Below are positions 23,901-36,208 of a stretch of DNA of 64,000 nucleotides, one piece after another. The notes under the pieces were generated by a model, which was not told where the DNA came from, ran no database searches, and worked only from the letters and a program-made list of their open reading frames with translations. The stretch spans positions 1,285,960 to 1,349,959 of the forward strand of contig OX345641.1 of the NCBI GenBank assembly GCA_947044365.1, in the 5' to 3' direction. Source of the DNA: Petrosia ficiformis (taxonomy: Eukaryota; Porifera; Demospongiae; Haplosclerida; Petrosiidae). A program made the translations under genes and the position numbers. Position 1 is the stretch's first letter, and each line of letters starts with the position of its first letter.

Positions 23901-26900
23901 TAAAGCACGCAGAGAATGCACTAAATGCTTTGGGGGAAAACACTAAAGGCTAAAACAAATATCCCTTTATTTGCACATTTGTTCGTTATTTAAATGTATT
24001 TTTTTGGTATGTAGTGATTTGTTTAGTATTTGCACATGGACAGAAACAAAACAGTGCAATGTTCACAGAAATTAAATGGTAGCAGAGAAGTTTGTTGCTT
24101 TGTGTTTACTGGTATCATAGGCTTGTTGATTACAGAATAGACAATAAAAACACAGAAGCTGTTGTCATAAACATCTGTAGTAGTCAAATACCTAATATTT
24201 TACAAGAAACAAAGTAAGCTCGAATATTAGTTCATTAAGGAGAACAAATATTTAAATACCAAAAAGCAATATTCATTTCAGCACTAGTTCATAGTTTAGT
24301 AACACCTATAGCATATTAAAGACATTACATTCTTCTCCAAGGTGGTCAAATCTCTAAAAATGGTCACTTGCATATAACAAGTGAATAAGAGGGCAATAAT
24401 GAACAATTGAAGTTTTTAATGTCTTTAGAGATAGTGAACTTTTTATTATTTGAAAGACTATTTTTGCATGGGATGAAGTTTTTAAAATCTTTTTTTACTT
24501 TTTTTTTTTACATTTTATCATTATTCAAACCTTTGTTCATCCATACACATATACATGTAGATTAAATAATACTAGCATACTCTCTCTTATGTGTGATGAA
24601 TATTGTATCATTTTCCATTGATTATCACAGGAAAAACAGCAAGGTTCCAATAGTATTTCACAAACTATGAAATCTATCATACAGCAGATGGCTAAACACG
24701 ATGAACCTTCACCTGAGATATTCGATGACAATTGGATCCATTTGATTGATACTGGAGGTCAGCCACAGTTCCAAGACGTATTTCCTCTTCTGTTTCATAA
24801 AGAATCGCTTGACTTAGTAGTGATACGACTTGATCAAGGGCTCGATGATAAGCCAGTAGTTCAATACTACCATAAAGGAAATGTCTACATGAATCCAAGT
24901 ATTTCGATATTTTCTAATCGAGAGTTTATAGAAAGGGCTTGTCAAATGGCACAACCCAACAAGGTAATGATAGTTGGTACCCATAAAGATAAACTGGGGA
25001 GTAATAGTGAAGCAAAGCTTAAGCAAATCAATGAAGAGTTGACAGAAGTATATCAAAAGTATAGTCATGTTCTCGTTTGTAAATCCAAAGATGAAATAAT
25101 CTTTGCTGTGAATACAATGGCTCCAGATGGTGGAGAACGCCAACAATACACTGAAGATCTTCAAGAATGTGTTCTAAAGGTAGCTGAAGAAACTGGATAC
25201 GAGATTGATGTACCTTTGAAGTGGTTTGCATTCTACCTTGATTTAGACAAAACAGGAGGTATTGTTCAAAAATCCGAATGCTATAAGACAGGAGAAATAC
25301 TTGGAATGAAAGAGAGTGATGTTGACGAAGCTCTGAAGTATTTCAAAAAGGTCAAGTTACTTCTTTACTACCCAGATGATGTTCCTGACTTGATATTTAC
25401 AAAAATGGAAGTACTCATTGGTAGATTATCTACGTTAATCACATCCTCATTTATTACTCCAGAAAGTACTGTCACAGCACCATATAACAGATTGAGAGAG
25501 AAAGGATTGTTTAACAAATCGTATTTGCCAACCATATTTGAGCATCTTTACGAGAGCAGAGACGAATTCTCTGATGATGATTTCCTAAAGCTACTGGAGT
25601 GTCTAAAGATTGCTGTTCATGTCGGAGATGATGATTACTTTTTTCCGTGTGCATTATCGCTTGAGCCTTTTTCTCATATACTGTATAAATCGAACTGTAT
25701 TCCTCTTGTATTCACATGGGATGGACAGTTTCTATCACCTGGTTTCTATTATACTTTCGTGGTTGTGTTGCTACAGCAGAGAGGAAGAGATGGAATATAT
25801 TTTGAAATGAGAAAAGGTATTAGTGGTCAGACTCGTCAGGAAATAATGTTAAGAGTACCAGGAGCAGGTGATGTGAAACTTTGCGATAGAAAGACATGGC
25901 TGGAAGTTCATTTCTTTGGTGATATAAAACATTGTTTTCAGCTGCAAAAAATGATCGGTAGTGTTATAACAACAGTATTGACGATGCTCAATTACAGCGA
26001 TTTTGGTTCTCCTACAATTGGCTTTCTTTGTAATCTTTGCCGTACCTTTGATCACTATTGTGTCCTGTCTGATGATCAAGATGTTGTGTCATGTTCAAGA
26101 ATAAACAAAACTGGACCGTTATCAACTGAGATTTCATGTTGGATAAAGTCAGGAGGTTAGTTGTATAGTGTATATCATATATAAATATGGTGTTAATTTT
26201 TGTGTTGTTGTTTTTAGTATTGGGAGTTTTAATAATTATGACCCTTTCTAGCTTGTAGAAAGGGTAAAGTAACACTACCAGCTAAGAAAAATAACAAGTA
26301 TGTTGTTGATACTGTCAAGTATCTCTCCAGTTGATTGAGAGTTGATTCTATAGTGTTGATATGAACATATAAGGTTACGTGAGTCCATTGAAAAGAAGCG
26401 TTTTATAGATGAAGTTACAGTGAAACTTGTTTTGGCAAATATAACAAAGAGAGATATAAGTGAGTCTTTTGAGTGCTTGTATTAATGTAGTTGGCAGAAA
26501 TTCCTCGAGAAATTCTTCTAGTTCTCATTATAATGCCACACTTAGTCTTGCCCCCAGTCACACCCCCACAGACAGATAATTAGAATACTATTATGGCACA
26601 GAAACACCAGATCACACACTTCAATCCTTGCTACAAGCTAACGCTAGGCCACACCCCTCATGAATGATTAATGAGTACTTTTAAATTTCGCACGCCTTCG
26701 GCACACTTCTGCTTCACTTTGCACCAGGAAGAATATTTTATTCCAGCTCATATAGATTCATGTATGTATGTAGGGGGTTGGGAGGTGGGCATACAATTTT
26801 ATTACTACCTATCTTAAACCACAGGTTCATCACAGTACAGTAGTTCACATAGAAATGTCGATACACATGGAATATTTAGGGTGCATCTTGTTGAAATGTT

Positions 26901-27297
26901 GGGCGTGATATACCCAGAGAGATTGGCTTATGATCTTTTTGTAGCTGGCCTAATATCACACAAGATAATCTCCTCACTATAGTTGGTGTCAGTCGCTATC
27001 AAAAAACCAGTATAATACTAGATCGATTTATGAGCTTACTCAGAACCTTTAATAATCGAGAACATTTTATAACATTCTGCGAGATATTGACAAATCAAGA
27101 CGACTTATGTCTTACAAGAATAGCTGAAGAGATGTTAATGGAAATAGGTGAGTTGATTATTGAATCATAAATAATAATAATGTTAGCATTCCCGATTATT
27201 GTTGATATCAAAATTACAGGCAATCCAAATAATTATATATACATGTATATTTATATATATATATTTATATATTTATATATTTATATATTTATATATT

Positions 27298-27358
<61 letters not shown>

Positions 27359-28065
27359 AATGTATTATATGTATCTTACAACTTACCCTGGTTTGGAAAT
27401 ACAAAACTGACTGTCATTTCAGAAAGCTTAGGACCAGTGCTCAAAGTTGTAGCAGCCACTACATGTACCTCATTTGTAGTTGATTTCAAGCATTGCTTTA
27501 ACCGTGATAGCCTACAAACAAGATGCAATGTGTTTCCATCTGTTTGTTTGCTACCAGAAATCTGATGAAAGTTTTGAAATGGTAACCATGAGTTATAAAA
27601 ATTATGATAACTTTAAAACCGGAAGGTTTTAAGAAATCTCTTTTTTTTTTGTTTGTCCTCGTTTGTACTGCCTACCAGTTTCAATGCTCTTGTTTTCATG
27701 TGAATATGTACTGTATAGTAATTACATACTATCTTTAAAATTGTCATTGCTTCTTTGGTATGTTGATTCCACAGACCAGTCAACTGAGACAACACCTAAT
27801 AATATACCAGTGGATGACACTCCTGAAACAGGTAATAAATACATAATTCACTCTCGTTGTATAGTGAATACTTCAAATATAATAGTCTTTACAATCTTAA
27901 TAATTCCACAGATCAGTCTACATTGAGAACACTTGATAACATACCAGTAGATGATGCCCCTGTAACAGGTAATAAATACATAATTGAGCTTTGTTGTTTA
28001 GTGAGTATGTTAAATCAGTTTTACTTCCAGGTTTACTAACACCTCGCATTGTCATGCACATGTGA
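17907..28065 (+). CDS. Death-Death-ROC-COR GTPase with frame-broken CARD-like exon (gene 2)
   Basis: Exons: 17907-17916 (MALF start); 17970-18251, Death domain 1 (LREL ... LGLKNSDIETV ... WLKQPSQKRTWKNLVQAL); 20639-20899, Death domain 2 (LYLKLPWAQIKAIDD ... MWVKGNG); 21609-21979, P-loop HGPPGSGKTSLKRLIL; 24631-26155, ROC G3 DTGGQPQ, G4 THKDKLGS, COR and the C-x2-C/H-x-C module (GFLCNLCRTFDHYC). Introns are phase 1 except for phase 0 between the P-loop and G3 exons. The CARD-like exon, 26825-27147, is fused to its linker and needs a one-base shift near 26963 to continue into SRYQKTSIILDRF. Two in-phase repeat exons (27775-27831 and 27911-27968) and a short terminal exon ending at 28065 could follow, but they overlap GCH1 antisense and may not belong here. 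The core is confident; the 3' end is not. Confidence 0.75.
18580..19510. repeat. Dispersed repeat in gene 2 intron, two copies
   Basis: Two related copies (about 18590-18960 and 19135-19500) share TTTATACTTCGCTATNAG, CATGCTTCGTTAGCT and GGCAATGCCCA. A third relative is at 23565-23930 in a later intron of the same gene. No coding function is seen. Confidence 0.6.
23095..23300. repeat. Dispersed ~165 bp repeat, inverted copy 2
   Basis: Inverted relative of 8895-9060 and 53290-53460: contains TTGAGCCAATTTATCC and AACAGCATTAACACTTGTTA. Located in the intron between the P-loop and G3 exons of gene 2. Confidence 0.7.
27222..27362. repeat. AT-rich (TATATA/TTTATA) microsatellite
   Basis: About 140 bp of TA and TTTATA units lie downstream of the gene 2 CARD-like exon. 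The Tyr/Ile-rich open frame across it is an artefact. Confidence 0.9.
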
Positions 28066-29287
28066 CTGCAATTGGAAAAGAAAAACAAGCAAATGGATGA
28101 ATATATCGATATAATGATTGATATGAATGAATTTATAGAGATGACTGAGTAATTAGGCTACATGACATATTATATAGAATAGATTACTCATAATAGTGCA
28201 ATGAATTTAGTTTATGTCTTGTATTTCGTATTGTTTTCTATGCATTTTCAAACTATTAGTATCCTTTCAATGCTAAAATTAGAGACAACACTTGAGTTAT
28301 AAGAGAATATGGAAGTATTATGTATGTGCAATATGAATAAATTTCCCTACGTTGCTTCTATAATCACTCCAACTCCTCTTGGATTAACAACTTCATGAAT
28401 GGCTTCAGCAATCTGCTTAGTGAGCTGTTCTTGAACCTGGAATCTTCTACTGTACATTTCCACAATTCTGTAAAGCCGTAATTATATGTTGTTTTATCAT
28501 AATATTATTGATCTTAGAATCTATGTACCTGGCAACCTTACTCAGTCCTACTATCTTTCCATGAGGTAAATAGCCTACTGATACTTTTCCATAGAAAGGT
28601 ACTAAATGATGTTCACAAAGGGAATAGAAATCAATCCCAGAAACTACTATCAGCTCATCATACTCCTCCTGAAATATGCCATCTCCAACTATGTCTATAT
28701 CACGGTGGAGAAAAATTAAAATCATTCATTATTCATAAAAGCTATATACATACATATAATTATGTATGTTGCATTTTAAAATGTACATTATATAAGTAAT
28801 AATTCGTTATAATTATAATATTATATAATTTACAATATACTTCATACGATACACTGTTTATGACGCCTGACCTCGGTCAAAAGGCACGAATTCTGACAAA
28901 CAAATCAATCAATGTTGGTATATATTCTTTACTCCGCGCAGCGTATATATGTGCAAGAGGAATGATTATTATATTATATGTGATTACAAAAATAGATGAC
29001 AGCAGTAAACTAAACTACTCACCTTTTATGCTTTGTTCATATCCTTTAGTTAAGAAGCAAAGCGCCTTGGCAGCTCTCATTGGAGTCTTCTTGAGGCCAT
29101 CTCTCTTTGGGTCTTCGCCTAAGGCTTGTATTACATTGTGGAAGGATTCTGACAGCACCTCTAGCTTCTCTTCAGCTACTTGTTCCTCTTCTGAAGATTT
29201 CCACTCTTCATAGTTTTGCAAATCTAGTTTTGAGAGAGGTACTCTGCGCTCTGCTGTGGTAGTATTCGTTTGGGAAGCCATTTTCAT
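27912..29287 (-). CDS. GCH1: GTP cyclohydrolase I (unusual C-terminal exon)
   Basis: Converts GTP to 7,8-dihydroneopterin triphosphate, the first step towards tetrahydrobiopterin, in a cytosolic decamer. Minus-strand exons: 29287-29023 ([20 protein letters not shown]), 28697-28528 ([20 protein letters not shown], with zinc Cys and catalytic His), about 28468-28351 ([19 protein letters not shown]), then 28065 downward ([13 protein letters not shown], with the second zinc Cys). Phases agree. After KPG the usual TVTSTMLGVFRED-type ending is not seen directly. A small exon from 27958 to 27912 gives [15 protein letters not shown] and stop in phase, and a second similar exon near 27831-27731 gives VSSTGILLGVVSVD plus a tail. 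Either could be the last exon. Both are antisense to possible exons of gene 2. The start could be MKMAS (29287) or MAS (29281). A BH4 role next to phenylalanine hydroxylase genes is notable. Confidence 0.88.
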
Positions 29288-29499
29288 GAAGATAGCGTAA
29301 TAATTATAGACCGAAATGAAGTTTTGTCACCTGACTGTCTATAAACTTGGTCTGTATAATTAAATATTTTAACTTTAATAAAATTATGTGAGCATAAAAA
29401 GCATTGTTATAAACACTTCATATAAATTATTATAATAATTGAAAATATAGCAGCAAAAGCTAAAAAAAATTCTGTTTTGGTAAGGCCTAACAGTCTCTA

Positions 29500-32044
29500 T
29501 CATTTATTCAAACGGCATATAGGGTTTCTGTACACCATTTCCAGGTTAACTTTGTGTCCTACCAAATCACGAATGTTGCTATACCCATACTTGATCATTG
29601 TTGGCCTGCAAAACAAAATATGTTCATAAATACAAACAAATCTCTTCACGATCTATACCGTTCCAAAGAAAGTCCCCAAGCAATGACAGAGACATTTTCT
29701 GGCAAACCCATTGGAAGAAGCACTTCAGGACGAAACACACCTGAGTTACCAACTTCTACCCATTTCTTAAGTCCATCATGGTAGCTAAACACTTCCATAC
29801 TAGGTTCGGTGTATGGATTATAAGTTGGCTTGAAACGAAGTCGCTCTATGCCTATCACAACACAATGCAATAATCATTGTTAATTAAATATCAAGTTAAA
29901 GGTACCCATTTTGCTGAAGAAGGCATGAAGAACTCCCATTAGGTCACCAAGTGTAAGATCATAGTCAGCTACTAAACCTTCGATTTGATGAAACTCTGCC
30001 AAATGTGTTGCATCAAGTGTTTCATTGCGAAATACCCGATCAATAGAAAAATATTTCACAGGTGTGAACTATTTTTCTATGATGATTAATTGGGAGTATT
30101 TGAGAGATCTAGATCTGTCACCAGATTTACATACCTGCTGTCCCAATTTATACATCATACGAGCACTGATAGCTGTTGTGTGAGTTCTAAGAATGTTTTT
30201 TTGGGCTTCTTCTAACTTCCAAATGCATTGATACCTATATTAATAAAATATGAATTTCAATTAAAATTGTAACAACAGGCATTATACCCAGTTGATCCAT
30301 AGCCTCCTGTTTGATGAACTCTTTTAACACGTTCAAGATATTCTGTGGGAAATTCATAGCAGTGTTGAGGATCTGTGTATATAAATAACAAAATGTTAAT
30401 GTCATCAATAGAGTAGAGTCTCTAACCTTTCACAAAAAAAGGTGTCATGAGCATCTCTTGCTGGATGTTGCTGTGGTTGAAAAAGTGCATCAAAATTCCA
30501 AAATGAACTTTCAACGAATTTGTTTGTAGGCATTTCAGTAAACCTATTTAAAGGAGCAAAAGTATTATACATTATTTTTATTGCCTTATGCATTTGTGCC
30601 AACCCCATTTCCAAAAAAATTTGCCGTATCTCTGTACGAACTTTCATCAGTGGATGTAAATGACCACAGGACAGTGGTGTACCAAAAGCATCAAAATTAT
30701 ATGATTTGAAATTCTTTGACTTCCACAAGCCACTATACAAATTTTATGCATGTGTCACAGTATATAGTATATGAAAGTACTATCAGTATTACACATGAAT
30801 ATGGAATAGAAAAATACCTTTGTATCATATCTGCAGTAAGTTGAGATTCCTGTTTTGCTATTTTGGTAGCAAATGACTTGCCTTGAGTAACTACAAAATG
30901 TTTCACCACACTATAAGTTATATGATCATCAAACAAAATAATATGTGAATGATCATCATGTTCAGTCTTATAACTGCTCACACTTTCATAATGAGCTTCC
31001 CCTTCTTGTATTTCTTTAGCATGTCATCGGAAATTTCATTAGCATTTAAATGTGAAAGTTTTCCGAGTTCTTCTTGCATTGTATCGATTATTGTTGGCAC
31101 CTATAAATATATAGAATTAACTTTATGCACACTTATCAGATTACATGCACATTCTTTTTTTTTTTACCTTTCGAAAAACCATCTTATTCTCTCCTGTGCC
31201 ATCAGTAGTTATCCAATTATCAGACATTGCTTTTTTGAAACCAATTGGAGCAGTAGACTGAGGAAACAAATTTGAATATTGCATGTCATTAATTCCAATT
31301 AATTCTATACAACTTTACACATTTATGGGTGTTACATATTCATGACAATTATAATTCATGGATAGAAGGATGCATGCATAGGCCATTTACAGGATTAATA
31401 TTATGTTTAGTGAGGCACTGGATGGCATACAAATCATGCTGTGAAAGTTTTAGCTCATTAATTATTTTTAAGAGGTGTGGTTTGTATTACGTTGTTCATG
31501 TTTAGCTGTGTTATAGTTTAGTTTTTATCAGTAATCTTTACAATTATTGTGAATTGTATAATTATAAATTTCAAGTGATAGAATGTTATATAGTTAGGCA
31601 CAGTCCTAACAAGTCTAACCCTAGAACTGCCTATCTATGGATATATATAGCTACAGAGCATGCTAAAGGCTAACAGGCCAGTAAATCACACACAATTGAA
31701 TAATAAAGCTACCATGAGCTGTGAATACAATGTTCCATTCTCTGAGTCAATGGAATAGAAGACCCGCGCTTCATGAGAGCCATTTCTCACAATGTCTTTT
31801 CCTTCATCAGTCAACTCCCATCTGTCTGACTGCAGCTGTTCAACTTGCACTACCTATACAATTACAAATCTGAATTATAATACTTTATTATTAGATCCGT
31901 AGTGCTTACGTTTCCAAGAGACTGCAGACTCTTGATTGCACCGATGATTATCTGGTGATCTTTGCCAGTATCGCAGGCATATTGATAGGAATCCAAAATT
32001 TTGTGTTCAGCTAGAAAGAGTAGGATCTCTTGTGCTTCTGCCAT
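29500..32044 (-). CDS. FARSA: Phenylalanyl-tRNA synthetase, cytosolic alpha subunit
   Basis: Catalytic subunit of the alpha2-beta2 enzyme that charges tRNA-Phe. The start [19 protein letters not shown] at 32044 opens the N-terminal winged-helix region. Later exons carry [19 protein letters not shown] (about 31853-31714), [19 protein letters not shown] (about 31258-31169), [15 protein letters not shown] (about 30890-30820), [20 protein letters not shown] and [19 protein letters not shown] (class II motif 2 region, about 30720-30425), [20 protein letters not shown] and [17 protein letters not shown] (motif 3 region, about 29852-29660), and a last exon [19 protein letters not shown] ending NK at 29500. 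A roughly 51-nt intron interrupts EMG/FTEMPT, and removing it restores the animal consensus. The order and motifs match animal FARSA throughout. It is divergently paired with FARSB. Confidence 0.95.
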
Positions 32045-32139
32045 CCCGTAGTTTACTTCGGCAATTACAGGTCCACCCCTAGATGAGGAATGAGAATGAC
32101 ATATCCGGAAAAATAACGGAAACTGTAAAGCAAGAGAAA
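32045..32139. promoter_or_regulatory. 95 bp bidirectional promoter between FARSA and FARSB start codons
   Basis: Only 95 bp separate the two divergent ATGs. The interval contains an ETS-type CCGGAA at 32105-32110 and ACGGAA at 32117-32122. There is no TATA box. ETS sites are common in housekeeping bidirectional promoters, and a shared promoter would help balance the two subunits of one enzyme. The 5' UTRs must be very short or overlap. Confidence 0.7.
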
Positions 32140-32359
32140 ATGCCGACATTGGATGTTCGTAAGCAGGACCTTTGTCAAGCCTTAGGGAAAAACTATAGTA
32201 TGTTTCTCAATACATTGATGTTTTATTATTATATATTTTATACTAATTTTTCAGCTGATGAAGAATTTGAGGAGCTTTGCTTTGACATCGGTCTGGAGCT
32301 GGATGAAATTGTGAGTGACATGCTGAATTGTATTTGATCTATAATATTATTTATATGTA

Positions 32360-32400
<41 letters not shown>

Positions 32401-33996
32401 AAGGAATACTTTCATTTATAAGTTTTTTATATATTTGAACTGCAGACATCAGAGCGACAAATGATAACACGTGAACAAGGGGAAGAAAAAGCTAAAGATG
32501 CATCAGATGATATTATATACAAAATTGATGTTCCTTCTAATAGGTATAGTATAGGTGTATATCATTATATATAATCATAATTACTACATGCCTGGATGTT
32601 ATATGCATTTATGCATGTATGTGTCTTTTTTATAAGGCATGATTTACTCTGCATTGAAGGTCTGATCAGAGCACTAAAGGTCTATTATCAAAGGTATATA
32701 TCTCAACTTCATAATAAGTTTTATTATGTCAAACACACTTATGTAGTATGAAAGTGCCTATTTACAAATCCACCAAACAAATTCATATGAGCAAACTTAT
32801 CATCAAACCAGAGGTAATTCAACATATGAAATATGATATGAACAATTAAGATAATAATGAGAAAAAGCATCCCCATTTGTGATGAATATTATTAATATGT
32901 TAGTCTTTAATTTGCTTGCAAAGTTACTGAAACCTTATAGCATATTTTATGGCTATATTTATTTTTCATGCACTCTTCATCAGTGTCTTATCTTATTTTG
33001 TGACTGAGAGTTCAAACAACATCCATCATTCATTAGATACAAAATTGTCATTCCTCTAGTACAGATACTTATATTATTTGCATGGTTGACTGCATCAAAT
33101 CCAAAATGTTAAGTGCAGTAAATTGTTTTAAGAAAATCTTTTGTGTAACATTGATCCAATTGTACAATGTCAATAGAACAGCAATTTGCATGCCATACAA
33201 TCCTAAACGAGACACTTTATTATATATATATATATACCGGTATTTATATCTTCATGTCCACAATTCTTACAACACTTGATTATCTGTGTATATTACCATG
33301 CAGACAGCACAAGTGAGGCCCTTTGCTGTTGCTGCCATTTTGAGGAATGTGACTTTCACTGAGGTTTATGTACAATTATTGCATATTAATTATGATTTGA
33401 TGTGGTTATCCATTTAGTCTAACTACGAGAGTTTAATTAACCTTCAAGAAAAACTTCATCAGAACATTGGCAGGTATTATAATTTATATTTCTTTTGCAT
33501 GCCTATATAAAATATCATGATCTTTATAACTAGAAAACGAACTATAGTGGCCATTGGAATTCATGATCTAGACACAATTGAAGGACCTTTCACATACGAT
33601 GCAAAACCACCAGAGAGCATAAAGTTTATACCTCTCAATGAAGTTTGTCTAATTTAGTTCTTTTGTATAACATCATAAGTTAATTATTTGCACTTTTTAG
33701 GATAAGGAGTATACTGCTGTTGAACTTATGACACATTATGCTGTGAGTAAATGAATCTATATGGTTTGAGTAAGGAATTTGCAATCTTTCTATAGACTGA
33801 TCCGAAGTATAGCCATTTGAAGCCATATCTATCAATTATCCAAGACAGGACTGTTTATCCAGTGATATATGATCAAAATGGAGTAGTTTTGTCACTCCCT
33901 CCCATTATTAATGGTACAAATGATTATTAGAGTGAAGTTATATGAAATTTTTATGGCCCATAGGGCCATCCCTATGATTGCTTTCCCACAGGTTCG

Positions 33997-34032
<36 letters not shown>

Positions 34033-35819
34033 CATATATATATATTTGAAAGGTCAGGAGAGTAGATAATCAAAATAATAACTATAATAAGCTGATGTGT
34101 TTTACGCATGATAAAGTCAGCCATGATTACTGAATGCTGGACACCACAAAGCAGTCATATATGGGATACTTTTGTCTTCACTTTTTGTAAAGCAATCATA
34201 GGGATGTTTTTTTTCTCTATATACACTTGTTTATCTGATTTCATATATACTAGGGAATCACACTCGTCTTAAACTGTCCTCTAAACATTTGTTTATTGAA
34301 GTAACAGCCACCGACTTAGCAAAGGCTACAATTGTTTTAGATACTATAGTTGCTATGTTCAGTCAGTATTGTGAACATCCTTATTTGTAAGCTCATGCAT
34401 TTAGTGCTATACATGCACACTTTGTTATGTTCATTTGCACAGGGCTGAGTATGTGGAAGTGGAAAGTCCCAATAAATCTACAACTTTGTATCCTGTATGT
34501 TTACTATTTGATCCCATGTATTTATAAGTTTACGCAGTCATAAATAGGAGCTCCATTACCGTACAATGACTGTACAAGTTGATTTAATCAATCGGAAAGT
34601 TGGGATTTCTGAGGAAGCTAAAGATTTAGCAGTTATGCTAACAAAAATGGGACTGGATAGTGAAGTTGTTGAGGGAGGAAAATGCCTTAAAGTGATAATA
34701 CCACCAACAAGATCAGGTACTTGTCTTTAATTATATATTACCATACCATGCACTATTATTATTTACCTGCAGATATTCTCCATACTTGTGACATCATTGA
34801 AGATGCTGCTATTGCTTATGGTTATAACAACATTTCAATGACCTTTCCAAAGACAAACACTGTCGCTAAACAGGTTTAAAATGCACTTGTACAACTCCCA
34901 TGCCACATGCATGACATGCATCTACTTTACAATATATGCAGATTCCATTGAACAAGCTATCTGAACAATTGAGGATAGAAACTGCACAGACTGGATTCAC
35001 TGAAGTTCTAACATTTGCTCTTGCAAGTTATCACACTGTTGTTATTGCTTCTGTTTCATGGCTTTTATGCTTGTTTATTGTAGTGCTCACAAGCAGATGT
35101 TGCCTTAAAACTCAGGAAAAAAATGGAAGATATTCCAGCTGTGCACATTGGTAACCCCAAAACAATAGAATTTCAGGTAATGTTGTTCAACATTACTCAA
35201 CTCTGTAATTATTCTTGATTCTTATAAAGATTGCACGTACGTCTCTTGTTCCTGGTCTTCTTAAAACAGTCGCAGCAAATAAAAACTTGCCACTACCATT
35301 GAAAACATTTGAAATCTCTGATGTTGTTGTCAAAGATTCTTCCAAAGGTATAAATTGCAGCAGAATTATAATTTTATATATGAAATGTGCTAAATATAGA
35401 TGTAGGGGGAAGAAATGAGCGAAGGCTTTGTGCTGTGTACTATGGGAAAACTCCTGGTTTTGAGGTATAAAAAATGTTTAAAATAATTATTACTTTTAGT
35501 ATGTTGTGCATCACAAGATTATTCATGGCCTCTTGGATCGAATAATGGAAATATTGGGGGTGAAGCATACCAAGGAAAGCTCTGAAGGTTACTATATCCA
35601 GGCTACAAATGGTTTGGTTTCTCATAATTACCATCAATATGATCATATTTTTATTTTGTCATATTAGATCCCTCTTTCTTCCATGGAAATAGTGCTGATG
35701 TGTTTGTAGGTGGTAAAGTTGCAGGGCAACTTGGAATACTTCATCCTGAAGTTCTTCCGTGTTTTGAGCTCAATATGCCTACTTCTGTGCTTGAAATAAA
35801 CATCGAACTATTTGTTTAA
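32140..35819 (+). CDS. FARSB: Phenylalanyl-tRNA synthetase, cytosolic beta subunit
   Basis: Partner of FARSA in the alpha2-beta2 synthetase; it carries the B3/B4 editing region and a catalytic-like fold. The start [17 protein letters not shown] at 32140 matches animal FARSB. An upstream in-frame ATG at 32083 lies inside the FARSA promoter and is less likely. Successive short exons give [180 protein letters not shown] and [20 protein letters not shown], ending at 35819. Introns are mostly under 200 bp. One holds a MITE (33967-34206). Full family coverage is seen, with no frame break. Confidence 0.95.
33967..34206. mobile_element. MITE of the CATCCCTATGATTGCTTT family in a FARSB intron
   Basis: Exact inverted 18-bp termini: CATCCCTATGATTGCTTT at 33967-33984, and its complement at 34189-34206. 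A TA microsatellite lies inside. Relatives are in hydroxylase introns at 41299-41530 and 42595-42772 and in the kinesin gene near 10222. No transposase is present. Confidence 0.75.
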
Positions 35820-36079
35820 GTTTGTGCAATTATTTTTATAATAATTTTATAATAGTTTTGCGTAGTTTGGCTGCACATATATATAATATATAATTATAAT
35901 AGATTTGCACAACATAATAATAATAATTATTGTTTTTATTATAATACTGAAAGCTACTCAATAATGACATGTTGATATGTATACTTTGACTTACATTTCT
36001 GGTTCCAGAGGATTTATGATTGCACAACAAATTAAAACTATATTCATTGCAAGCGCATATGTGTAACTGTGTTATAAGG

Positions 36080-36120
36080 TCATCATGTGACATAGGATTT
36101 CTGCAGTCATCAGCTTTATA
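36080..36120 (+). promoter_or_regulatory. Conserved upstream block of hydroxylase 1
   Basis: TCATCATGTGA, AGGATTT, TGCAGTCATCAGCT and TATA are kept in the same order upstream of the second hydroxylase (38823-38866), while the sequence between block and ATG has diverged. The GCAGTCATCAGC core resembles a bZIP site. It could be a core promoter or proximal enhancer. Confidence 0.5.
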
Positions 36121-36208
36121 CGAGTACTTTTACATTTTATATAATTATATATAAGTTATACCACGATAAAATTAATTCAGTACGTTTGGTTGCAACCCAG
36201 TCACTGAA

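Noticed and set aside
27180..27410. Tyr/Ile-rich frame
   Set aside because: Translation of a TATATA microsatellite.
28860..29213. 117-codon plus-strand frame over GCH1 exon 1
   Set aside because: Antisense to a conserved GCH1 exon with the [11 protein letters not shown] motif; no independent support.
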